Under the pieces are notes generated by a model. It was not told the origin of the DNA. It saw only the letters and a list, made by a program, of their open reading frames with translations, and made no database searches. Made by a program: the position numbers and the translations under genes. A stretch of 5,260 bases of DNA from Rikenellaceae bacterium (GTDB lineage: Bacteria > Bacteroidota > Bacteroidia > Bacteroidales > Rikenellaceae), in NCBI GenBank assembly GCA_021203585.1, contig JAJQAW010000241.1, positions 395 through 5,654 of the forward strand, given 5' to 3'. This document shows positions 1-5,260 of this stretch, one piece after another (the stretch's first letter is position 1; each line of letters opens with the position of its first letter).

Positions 1-88
1 GTCCATCGGAGTAATGAAAACCAAAGAACCGCGGAATCCTCTCGCGCAGCGGTGAAACGGCTTTGAAAGGTGTATCAGGAAAATTCAA
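1..88 (-). CDS. Possible start of an unknown protein, cut by the window edge
   Basis: From a TTG codon at 88-86 an open frame runs to the window edge without a stop, about 29 codons. It reads LNFPDTPFKAVSPL, then RERIPRFFGFHYSDG. The candidate TTG shares bases with the TGA stop of the upstream small gene (TTGA, 87-85 being the stop). This is the usual geometry of translationally coupled genes, although ATGA is much commoner. The frame has ordinary-looking codon use, mostly with G or C at the third position, and a protein-like composition. There is no ATG in the visible part. The same frame stays open for some codons further upstream inside the small gene, so the true start could lie elsewhere. 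I recognise no family. The stretch is too short to exclude a chance open frame; the overlap and composition are the only support. Confidence 0.4.
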   Translation of the reverse strand, partial: MNFPDTPFKAVSPLRERIPRFFGFHYSDG

Positions 89-465
89 TAGAGATAAAAT
101 TTTTCCAGTTCTTCCGAAACTTCATCGTAGATGATATCCGAATAATATACTTTCAGGATGCCGTATAAGGTGGATTCCGGATCCCTTTCAATGGTTAGGT
201 ACATGGCTTCTCCCAGTCTCCCGATAGGGAAATTCAGACTGTAATGTTCCGTTCTGTCTAACACGCCCAGCGTTAAGACCACATTTTGATCCGCATATAC
301 CGTGTATTCATCCCATACCCATTGCTTTGCATCCAGTCTATAAGATTTTACCGCTCCATCGAGTCTGCTTATCATGTAGCACATTTCGAGGCCCGATTTA
401 TCCGTGAAGTTCTCACATTCTACATAAACGGTATATTCTCCATTAACAGTAAAACGGGTTGCCAT
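85..465 (-). CDS. Small tyrosine-rich acidic protein of unknown function
   Basis: This 126-residue protein matches no family I recognise. It has no signal peptide, lipoprotein cysteine motif or membrane segment, so it is probably cytoplasmic. Tyrosine is strikingly frequent (14 of 126). The sequence alternates hydrophobic and polar residues, which suggests mainly beta structure, and it ends in an acidic segment (about 109-122) before FYLY. The pentapeptide EYTVY occurs twice, at residues 10-14 and 53-57, with different codons each time, so it is a protein-level repeat. The ATG at 465 is the chosen start; AGG lies directly before it, too close to be a good ribosome site. Hand counts of three 60-base stretches gave 40-47% GC, lower than the frd genes upstream, which may mean weaker codon selection or acquisition. 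It sits after the frd terminator with its own possible promoter, and its stop overlaps a possible next gene. An immunity-like or accessory role is possible but unsupported. Confidence 0.72.
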   Translation of the reverse strand: MATRFTVNGEYTVYVECENFTDKSGLEMCYMISRLDGAVKSYRLDAKQWVWDEYTVYADQNVVLTLGVLDRTEHYSLNFPIGRLGEAMYLTIERDPESTLYGILKVYYSDIIYDEVSEELEKFYLY

Positions 466-524
466 CCTAAAAGCGAATCAGAAAAGTTCCCTTATCCACT
501 GGCTTGATTTTACTAAGGTATAGA

Positions 525-532
525 CAAAGATA
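525..532 (-). promoter_or_regulatory. Possible Bacteroides-type -7 box for the small unknown gene
   Basis: On the minus strand these bases read TATCTTTG, an exact match to the Bacteroidota -7 consensus TAnnTTTG. The box lies 59 bases before the ATG at 465 and downstream of the frd terminator, as expected for an independent transcription unit. No TTTG-like -33 box occurs at the usual spacing of about 19-21 bases; the nearest TTG is 27 bases away, in the foot of the terminator hairpin. The promoter call therefore rests on the -7 match and its position only. Confidence 0.4.
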
Positions 533-561
533 ATCTTTCTTTTATCGGATGATAAGTAACA

Positions 562-589
562 AAAAAGACCGGATAATTCCGGTCTTTTT
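562..589 (-). terminator. Intrinsic terminator of the frdCAB operon
   Basis: A perfect 12-bp inverted repeat (AAAAAGACCGGA / TCCGGTCTTTTT) encloses a 4-base loop at 574-577. It begins 16 bases after the frdB stop codon. On the minus strand the stem ends in a run of T, the classic rho-independent arrangement. The other arm is an A-run, so the element is symmetric and could also stop transcripts coming from the opposite strand. No plus-strand gene in this window needs it. Confidence 0.93.
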
Positions 590-605
590 CCTGGATCGAT
601 CCGCT

Positions 606-1349
606 TTAATCTTTTAATTTGGCTCCGAGAAACTCCCGGTTCAGGCGGGCGATGTGGGCAATCGAGATGCCTTTCGGGCATTCCTGCTCACAGGCGGTGG
701 TATTGGTACAGTTTCCGAATCCCAGGTCGTCCATCCGGGCCACCATCGCTTTGGCCCGGCGAGCCGCTTCTACTTTCCCCTGGGGCAGGCGGGCCAGAGA
801 AGAAACGCGGGCTGCCACAAATAGCATCGCCGAGCCATTCTTACAAGTCGCCACACACGCGCCGCAACCGATACACGCCGCCGCATCCATACTCTCGTCC
901 GCATCCTTTTTCGGAATCGGAATCGCGTTGGCATCCGGCGCTCCACCCGTATTGACCGAAACATACCCACCGGCCTGCAGGATCGAATCGAAAGCTCCCC
1001 GGTTCACCACCAGGTCTTTGATTACCGGAAATCCGGCCGAACGCCACGGCTCGATGGTGATCGTTTCGCCATCCTTGAATTTGCGCATGTGCAACTGACA
1101 CGTAGTAATATCGTCGTCCGGTCCGTGTGCGCGTCCGTTGATGTACAGCGAACACATCCCGCAGATACCCTCCCGGCAGTCGTGGTCGAAGGCCACCGGT
1201 TCCTTGCCCTGATGGATCAGGTGGTTGTTGAGAATATCCAGCATTTCGAGGAACGAAGTATCCGGCGATATATCGTTTACCTGATACACTTCGAAACGTC
1301 CTTTGTCTTTGGCGTTTTTCTGACGCCATATTTTTAATTTTAAATTCAT
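606..1349 (-). CDS. frdB: Fumarate reductase/succinate dehydrogenase iron-sulfur subunit
   Basis: The electron-transfer subunit (247 residues from the ATG at 1349) carries electrons between the FrdC quinone/heme site and FrdA flavin through three iron-sulfur clusters. The N-terminal ferredoxin-like domain holds the [2Fe-2S] ligands C58, C63 and C66 (CREGICGMC) and C84. The C-terminal domain holds C159, C162, C165 and C169, then C214, C220 and C224. By analogy with E. coli FrdB, C159, C162, C165 and C224 bind [4Fe-4S], while C169, C214 and C220 bind [3Fe-4S]. Lysine replaces the usual proline after C169, which I recall as normal in Bacteroides homologues. A GTG at 1385 in the same frame would add 12 residues (259 in all), but [10 protein letters not shown] looks like the family N-terminus and the extra residues do not. 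It is the last gene of the operon, 47 bases after frdA. Also called sdhB. Confidence 0.96.
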   Translation of the reverse strand: MNLKLKIWRQKNAKDKGRFEVYQVNDISPDTSFLEMLDILNNHLIHQGKEPVAFDHDCREGICGMCSLYINGRAHGPDDDITTCQLHMRKFKDGETITIEPWRSAGFPVIKDLVVNRGAFDSILQAGGYVSVNTGGAPDANAIPIPKKDADESMDAAACIGCGACVATCKNGSAMLFVAARVSSLARLPQGKVEAARRAKAMVARMDDLGFGNCTNTTACEQECPKGISIAHIARLNREFLGAKLKD

Positions 1350-1396
1350 CTTGTCTTTACTTAGAGATTCAAAAATCAGTGACACTCCGTGAAGGC

Positions 1397-3340
1397 TTAC
1401 TCCTTGTAATTGCGTTGAGCCAGCTTCACCGTTTCGAATTTCAGTTCCTCTTTATGCAGAACCGGTTTTTGTCCTTCGCCTTTGTATTCCCAAACGGCTA
1501 CGTAGGTGTAATTTTCATCGTCGCGCAGGGCTTCTCCTTCCGGTGTCTGGTATTCTTCTCGGAAATGCCCCCCGCAGGACTCGTTGCGGTTCAGCGCATC
1601 CATGGCCATCAATTCGCCCAGTTCGAGGAAATCGGCCAGACGTAGCGCTTTTTCCAGTTCCTGATTGAAATCGGCCGTAATGCCGGTCACCTTCACGTCT
1701 TTCCAGAATTCTTCGCGCAGTTTTTTAATTTCCGCGATGGCTTTTTCCAGGCCGGCTTTATTCCGCGCCATTCCCACATACTCCCACATGATGTGGCCGA
1801 GTTTTTTGTGCAGGTCATCCACCGATTGGCTTCCCTGAATGGCCAAGATTTTATTGATTTTGTCGTTGACCGCTTTTTCCGCTTCGGCGAATTCCGGCGC
1901 GTCGGTATCCACTTTCGGACTTTGAATCTCTTTGGCCAGATAGTCCCCGATCGTGTAGGGCAGTACAAAGTAACCGTCCGCCAGACCCTGCATCAGCGCC
2001 GAAGCTCCCAGCCGGTTGGCCCCGTGATCGGAGAAGTTAGCTTCGCCGATGGCATACAATCCGGGAACCGTGGTCATCAGGTTGTAGTCCACCCATATTC
2101 CTCCCATGGTATAGTGAACCGCCGGATAAATCATCATCGGTTCTTCGTACGGATTGGTGTCCACAATTTTCTCGTACATTTGGAAAAGGTTGCCGTAGCG
2201 CTCCTCGATCACTTTTTTCCCCAGCCGGTTGATCGCCGTCGAGAAATCCAGGTATACGGCCAAACCGGTTTCGTTCACGCCGAATCCTGCGTCGCAACGT
2301 TCTTTGGCCGCCCGGGAAGCGACATCGCGCGGAACCAGATTCCCGAAGGCCGGATAGCGGCGTTCCAGGTAGTAGTCGCGGTCTTCTTCCGGAATCTGAG
2401 AGGCTTTGAGCTGTTTTTTCCGTATTTTCTCGACGTCTTCTTTTTTTTTCGGAACCCAGATGCGTCCGTCGTTGCGCAAGGATTCGGACATCAAGGTCAA
2501 TTTGGACTGCTGGTCTCCGTGTACCGGGATGCAGGTCGGGTGAATTTGCGTGAAGCACGGATTGGCAAACATGGCTCCTTTTTTGAAGATTTGCCAGGCG
2601 GCCGAACCGTTGGAGTTCATGGCATTGGTCGACAGGAAGAACACGTTGCTGTAACCTCCGGAAGCGATCACCACCGCGTGTGCGCCGAAGCGTTCTACCG
2701 CGCCCGTTACCAGATTCCGGGCGATGATTCCACGGGCCTTGCCGTCGATCAGCACCACATCCAACATCTCGTGGCGGAGGTAACTTTTCACACTTCCTTT
2801 TTCGATTTGCCGGTTTACCGCAGCATAAGCTCCTAGAAGCAGCTGTTGTCCGGTTTGCCCGCGGGCGTAAAAAGTACGCGAAACCTGTGCTCCTCCGAAC
2901 GAACGATTGTCCAACAACCCGCCGTAATCGCGTGCGAAGGGAACTCCCTGGGCCACACATTGGTCGATGATCAGATTCGACACTTCGGCCAACCGGTATA
3001 CGTTGGCTTCGCGGGCCCGGTAGTCTCCGCCTTTAACGGTGTCGTAAAACAGCCGGTAAACCGAGTCGTTGTCGTTCTGGTAGTTTTTAGCGGCATTGAT
3101 TCCCCCTTGTGCGGCAATCGAGTGAGCGCGGCGTGGAGAGTCGGAAATGCAGAACATTTTTACATTGTAACCCAGTTCACCCAGCGCGGCGGCGGCGGCG
3201 CCTCCGCCCAACCCGGTTCCGATTACGATGACATCCAATTTGCGTTTGTTGGCCGGACTCACCACTTTGATCTCCGCCTTATGTTTGCTCCATTTCTGGG
3301 CCAACGGCCCTTCCGGAATTTTTGAATCCAATATGCTCAT
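1397..3340 (-). CDS. frdA: Fumarate reductase/succinate dehydrogenase flavoprotein subunit
   Basis: This 647-residue catalytic subunit interconverts fumarate and succinate at a covalently bound FAD on the cytoplasmic face of the membrane. The Rossmann dinucleotide motif is GTGLGGG at 41-47. [15 protein letters not shown] contains H73, the expected site of the 8-alpha histidyl-FAD link. HPT (267-269), R338 in LVPRDVASR (the likely proton-transfer arginine) and H409 in HYTMGG form the dicarboxylate site. GLYAIGE (427-433) and NRLGASAL (442-449) close the FAD domain. The helical domain and the C-terminal [10 protein letters not shown] segment are present, so the protein looks intact. The length fits the longer Bacteroidota/B. 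subtilis type better than the roughly 600-residue E. coli FrdA. It starts 19 bases after frdC with no clear Shine-Dalgarno. Nine consecutive A lie in the coding strand at 2449-2441 (K298-K300). In anaerobes of this order the complex mainly reduces fumarate; the direction cannot be read from sequence. Also called sdhA. Confidence 0.97.
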   Translation of the reverse strand: MSILDSKIPEGPLAQKWSKHKAEIKVVSPANKRKLDVIVIGTGLGGGAAAAALGELGYNVKMFCISDSPRRAHSIAAQGGINAAKNYQNDNDSVYRLFYDTVKGGDYRAREANVYRLAEVSNLIIDQCVAQGVPFARDYGGLLDNRSFGGAQVSRTFYARGQTGQQLLLGAYAAVNRQIEKGSVKSYLRHEMLDVVLIDGKARGIIARNLVTGAVERFGAHAVVIASGGYSNVFFLSTNAMNSNGSAAWQIFKKGAMFANPCFTQIHPTCIPVHGDQQSKLTLMSESLRNDGRIWVPKKKEDVEKIRKKQLKASQIPEEDRDYYLERRYPAFGNLVPRDVASRAAKERCDAGFGVNETGLAVYLDFSTAINRLGKKVIEERYGNLFQMYEKIVDTNPYEEPMMIYPAVHYTMGGIWVDYNLMTTVPGLYAIGEANFSDHGANRLGASALMQGLADGYFVLPYTIGDYLAKEIQSPKVDTDAPEFAEAEKAVNDKINKILAIQGSQSVDDLHKKLGHIMWEYVGMARNKAGLEKAIAEIKKLREEFWKDVKVTGITADFNQELEKALRLADFLELGELMAMDALNRNESCGGHFREEYQTPEGEALRDDENYTYVAVWEYKGEGQKPVLHKEELKFETVKLAQRNYKE

Positions 3341-3359
3341 GTTTTCGTATTTTAGCGAA

Positions 3360-4043
3360 TTAGAAAAGGCCTAAGCTTTTGAGGTAGAAAAATACCACGA
3401 CGGTGGCGAATCCGAGGAAGATGAGGGTCGCGAGGATGTGTGAAATTGCTTTGATGCGGCCCTTCCACGCTTCGTTATTCCAGCCGATGGTTTGAATCGC
3501 GCTCCAGATCCCGTGGGTCATGTGGAACCACAGGGCGGCGAACCACACCAGGTAAACGACGCAGTAAAGCGGGTTGCTGAACAGTCGTTCGATGAGGGAA
3601 TAGCCGTCCACGGCGGCGAATCCGAGACTGTTTTCATGGTGTCCGAGCACTTCGACCAACTGCATTTTCGCCCAAAAGTTAAACAGGTGTACCAACAGGC
3701 CGCAGCAGACGATGATTCCCAGCACGAGCATATTGCGGGAGGCCCAGCTTACCCCGGGGCTTTTCTTTTGGGCATAGCGCTGCATGCCTCTTGCCCGAAA
3801 GTTTTGCCAACTCAACCAGAATGCATAGATAAAGTGAATGCCGACCAATGCGCCGAGGCCCATGGTTCCGAGCAGGGCGTACCAATTGGCTCCCAGCAGG
3901 GCACAGATCCAGTTATAGGCTTCGGCCGAGAAGACGGCAGCTAAATTCATGGCCATGTGAAAGAGCAGGAAGAGAACCAGGGCAGTGCCTGTGATACTCA
4001 TGATCAGTTTTCTTCCGATGGATGATTTCCACAAAAAACTCAT
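3360..4043 (-). CDS. frdC: Fumarate reductase/succinate dehydrogenase cytochrome b subunit
   Basis: This 227-residue membrane anchor of the complex exchanges electrons with menaquinone. Five hydrophobic segments are visible at roughly 12-35, 55-78, 104-124, 157-182 and 200-224. This is the topology of the single-anchor cytochrome b558 family of Wolinella and Bacillus, not the two-subunit C plus D anchor of E. coli. Histidines in the first four segments, H29, H70, H119 and H174 or H177, are placed to ligate two b hemes, one pair per heme; this assignment is by analogy. There is no separate frdD in the operon, as expected for this family. The N-terminus [19 protein letters not shown] is typical of the family. 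It is the first gene of the operon, 48 bases after the -7 box, with an A/T-rich leader and no clear Shine-Dalgarno. Also called sdhC. Confidence 0.95.
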   Translation of the reverse strand: MSFLWKSSIGRKLIMSITGTALVLFLLFHMAMNLAAVFSAEAYNWICALLGANWYALLGTMGLGALVGIHFIYAFWLSWQNFRARGMQRYAQKKSPGVSWASRNMLVLGIIVCCGLLVHLFNFWAKMQLVEVLGHHENSLGFAAVDGYSLIERLFSNPLYCVVYLVWFAALWFHMTHGIWSAIQTIGWNNEAWKGRIKAISHILATLIFLGFATVVVFFYLKSLGLF

Positions 4044-4091
4044 AAGAATTTATAGATTAGGTTTGTAATTTCCGGTTGATTTTCGGACATA

Positions 4092-4123
4092 CAAAGGTAT
4101 TCTATTGTTCTTAAAATAACAAT
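4092..4123 (-). promoter_or_regulatory. Bacteroides-type promoter of the frdCAB operon
   Basis: On the minus strand a -7 box TACCTTTG (4099-4092) matches TAnnTTTG exactly. A -33 box ATTG (4123-4120, consensus TTTG) lies 20 bases upstream of it, within the expected 19-21. The surrounding region is very A/T-rich (16 of 60 bases are G or C in 4081-4140). Transcription would start just downstream, giving a leader of about 40 bases before the frdC ATG at 4043. The short gaps inside the operon (19 and 47 bases) and the single strong terminator suggest that this one promoter drives all three genes. Confidence 0.75.
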
Positions 4124-4124
4124 A
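4103..4124. promoter_or_regulatory. Inverted repeat in the frd promoter, possible operator
   Basis: Perfect 7-base arms TATTGTT (4103-4109) and AACAATA (4118-4124) are separated by eight bases. The repeat covers the -33 box and part of the spacer before the -7 box. The half-site spacing (TGT-N10-ACA) equals that of CRP/FNR-family sites, but the half-sites do not match E. coli FNR (TTGAT) or CRP (TGTGA). A regulator bound here would most simply repress. The A/T-rich context makes a chance repeat possible. Confidence 0.35.
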
Positions 4125-4303
4125 AACCGAAGAAATCTTTTTCCATTTAAAACGGGCTTCCCGCTACGGTTTGCGAATCGTCCCCAGCGGTAGATTTTCG
4201 GTAAAATACCACGTCATGGGATCACCGGAGCGGGGATAAAAAACGAAAGGCGAATCACTCACGTGCGCCGCCCTAACTAACAACTAATAAACCCAACATT
4301 AAG
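4124..4303. other. Spacer between uxuA and frdC with a GC-rich core
   Basis: No RNA gene, insertion sequence or direct repeat array is visible. The core at 4141-4260 has about 50% G+C (31 and 29 of 60 by hand count) against 27% in the adjacent 4081-4140, so it resembles coding DNA more than a normal spacer. On the minus strand an open frame runs from a possible GTG at 4262 to a TAG at 4164, 32 residues, containing FYPRSGDPMTWYFTENLPLG. It also has an internal ATG at 4217. A plus-strand frame ending near 4234 is open as well, over about 30 codons. A small hairpin can form at 4189-4210 (GGT...ACC outside ATTTT...AAAAT). It may be a gene remnant, a small gene or a leader; none is established. 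Confidence 0.45.
4164..4262 (-). CDS. Low-confidence 32-residue open frame or gene remnant
   Basis: From GTG at 4262 to TAG at 4164 the frame encodes 32 residues, ending in ENLPLGTIRKP. AGGGCGG lies about seven bases before the GTG and is only a weak ribosome site; an ATG at 4217 would leave 17 residues. The sequence is soluble-looking, with no membrane segment or signal peptide. Its aromatic and proline content looks more like a fragment of a folded domain than a free peptide. I found no TAnnTTTG box upstream, so any expression would probably depend on read-through from uxuA. It could equally be the tail of a decayed gene or chance. Confidence 0.18.
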   Translation of the reverse strand: MSDSPFVFYPRSGDPMTWYFTENLPLGTIRKP

Positions 4304-4330
4304 CATGCCGTACATAGAAGAAACGGCATG
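4304..4330 (-). terminator. Probable terminator hairpin of uxuA
   Basis: Eight-base arms CATGCCGT (4304-4311) and ACGGCATG (4323-4330) pair perfectly around an 11-base loop. Four more A/T pairs can form outside a 2x2 mismatch (4298-4301 with 4333-4336). The hairpin starts 11 bases after the uxuA stop. On the minus strand the bases that follow are CTTAATGTT, only a weak U-tract, so termination may be inefficient, or the hairpin may protect the 3' end of the transcript. Confidence 0.55.
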
Positions 4331-4341
4331 AATAATACCTT

Positions 4342-5260
4342 TTACGCCTTCTCCCTGGAGGAATACTCCATGGATTTGGCAATACCCATTTCCAGGCCCC
4401 GCAATTCCGCCAGTCCGCGAAGACGGCCGATGCAGGAATAACCCGGATTGGTTGTTTTATGCAGGTCGTCGATCATCTGATGTCCGTGATCCGGACGCAT
4501 CGGAATCGAAACTTTCCGATCCTGCTGTATCTCTAACAGTGCTTTCATGACACCGTACATATCCACATCGCCTTCGCGGGGGGTGTCTTCGTAAAAATTC
4601 CCTTCCTCATCGCGCCGTGTACTGCGGAAATGAACGAAGTTGATCCGGTCGGCAAACTCTTTCATCATGGCCGCCAGTTCGTTGTCGCTCCGTACTCCGA
4701 ACGATCCGGTGCAAAGACACAAGCCGTTGGAGGGATTGGGAACCGCGGCGATCAGATCCCGGAAATCCTGAGCCGTACTCAGAATACGCGGCAATCCGAG
4801 AATGGGATAGGGCGGATCATCCGGGTGAATGACCAGTTTAATACCGGTTTGGTCGGCGACCGGAGCGATTTGCTGTAGGAAATAAACCAGATTAGACCGC
4901 AGTTTTTTCGCATCCACCTCTTTGTAACGGTCCAGGGCCTGCTGAAATTGTTCCACCGTAAAACTTTCTTCCGAACCCGGAAGGCCGGCGATCATATTTC
5001 GGGTCATCGTATGCTTTTCTTCCTCGGACATGGTTTCGAACCGCGCTGTAGCTTTGTCGAACTCCTCTTCCGAATACTCTTTCCGGGCGCCGAGCCGTTT
5101 CAGGATAAACAAATCGAACGCCACAAAGGCCGCCCGTTCGAAACAAAGCGCTTTGGAGCCGTCTTCCACCTCATAAGCCAAATCGGTCCGTGTCCAGTCC
5201 ACTACGGGCATGAAGTTGTAAGTTACGATGCAAATACCGTTGGCGGCCAGATTTCGCAAA
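4342..5260 (-). CDS. uxuA: Mannonate dehydratase, N-terminus outside the window
   Basis: UxuA removes water from D-mannonate to give 2-keto-3-deoxy-D-gluconate in glucuronate breakdown, in the cytoplasm, using Mn2+. About 305 C-terminal residues are visible. Comparison with E. coli UxuA (about 394 residues) suggests that 85-90 N-terminal residues are missing. Family signatures are clear: [13 protein letters not shown] near the visible start, [40 protein letters not shown] and MRPDHGHQM. Counting visible residues, the likely metal ligands are H145, C183, H210 and D257; H258 (in PDHGH) and Y274 (in NPGYS) are the likely catalytic residues, by analogy with characterised UxuA structures. The reading frame is intact to its TAA, so nothing suggests a pseudogene. 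The start and promoter lie outside the window. It is separated from frdC by 298 bases and two regulatory elements, so it is not part of the respiratory operon. Confidence 0.96.
   Translation of the reverse strand, partial: LRNLAANGICIVTYNFMPVVDWTRTDLAYEVEDGSKALCFERAAFVAFDLFILKRLGARKEYSEEEFDKATARFETMSEEEKHTMTRNMIAGLPGSEESFTVEQFQQALDRYKEVDAKKLRSNLVYFLQQIAPVADQTGIKLVIHPDDPPYPILGLPRILSTAQDFRDLIAAVPNPSNGLCLCTGSFGVRSDNELAAMMKEFADRINFVHFRSTRRDEEGNFYEDTPREGDVDMYGVMKALLEIQQDRKVSIPMRPDHGHQMIDDLHKTTNPGYSCIGRLRGLAELRGLEMGIAKSMEYSSREKA

Noticed and set aside
619..1098. 159-residue plus-strand open frame opposite frdB
   Set aside because: It is a mirror of the conserved ferredoxin frame and shows no domain or ribosome site of its own.
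841..1329. 162-residue minus-strand frame inside frdB
   Set aside because: It is out of frame with the conserved cysteine motifs and rich in Arg, Gly and Gln, as expected of a shifted reading of a real gene.
1793..2960. Long open frames antisense or out of frame within frdA (347 residues on plus at 1793-2836; 307 residues on minus at 2037-2960)
   Set aside because: They lie wholly inside the unmistakable frdA frame, have low-complexity or arginine-rich compositions, and show no recognisable motifs. Long shadow frames are expected opposite a G/C-biased coding sequence.
3187..3206. Short GGC/GCC triplet run, possible microsatellite
   Set aside because: It encodes the alanine run right after the FAD-binding glycine motif of FrdA, where small residues are required, and is only about four perfect units.
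3492..3944. 150-residue plus-strand frame opposite frdC
   Set aside because: frdC is confirmed by its five membrane segments and histidines; the opposite frame is a shadow.
1..5260. CRISPR array, tRNA or rRNA gene, insertion sequence, attachment site
   Set aside because: I saw no regularly spaced repeats, cloverleaf or rRNA sequence, transposase motifs or terminal inverted repeats with target duplications.

Overview
The window looks like chromosomal DNA from a member of the Bacteroidales (phylum Bacteroidota). Three things support this. The respiratory operon is of the Bacteroides fumarate reductase type, in the order cytochrome b, flavoprotein, iron-sulfur protein. The start codons lack clear Shine-Dalgarno sequences and have A/T-rich leaders. 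The best promoter matches the Bacteroides consensus (TTTG-like -33 box, TAnnTTTG -7 box). I cannot name the genus. All supported genes lie on the minus strand, so transcription runs from high to low coordinates.

Layout in the direction of transcription: (1) 5260-4342, most of uxuA (mannonate dehydratase), with its N-terminus outside the window, followed by a hairpin at 4330-4304 that may be its terminator. (2) 4303-4124, a spacer with an unexpectedly GC-rich core that can encode a peptide of about 32 residues. (3) 4123-4092, a strong Bacteroides-type promoter containing a perfect 7-8-7 inverted repeat. (4) 4043-606, the three-gene frdCAB (sdhCAB) operon, closed by a perfect 12-bp hairpin with a U-tract at 589-562. 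(5) 532-525, a possible -7 box for the next unit. (6) 465-85, a small tyrosine-rich protein of unknown function. (7) 88-1, probably the beginning of another gene that overlaps the stop codon of the previous one.

The frdCAB products form one membrane complex. FrdC anchors it and carries heme b and quinone chemistry, FrdB is the iron-sulfur wire, and FrdA holds covalent FAD and interconverts fumarate and succinate. In anaerobic Bacteroidales it normally works as a menaquinol:fumarate reductase that yields succinate. UxuA belongs to hexuronate (glucuronate/fructuronate) degradation and is an independent catabolic gene.

I found no convincing new multi-gene system. The parts that could hold something undescribed are the unknown small gene with its overlapping downstream partner (1-465), the GC-rich spacer (4151-4275), and the inverted repeat in the frd promoter.
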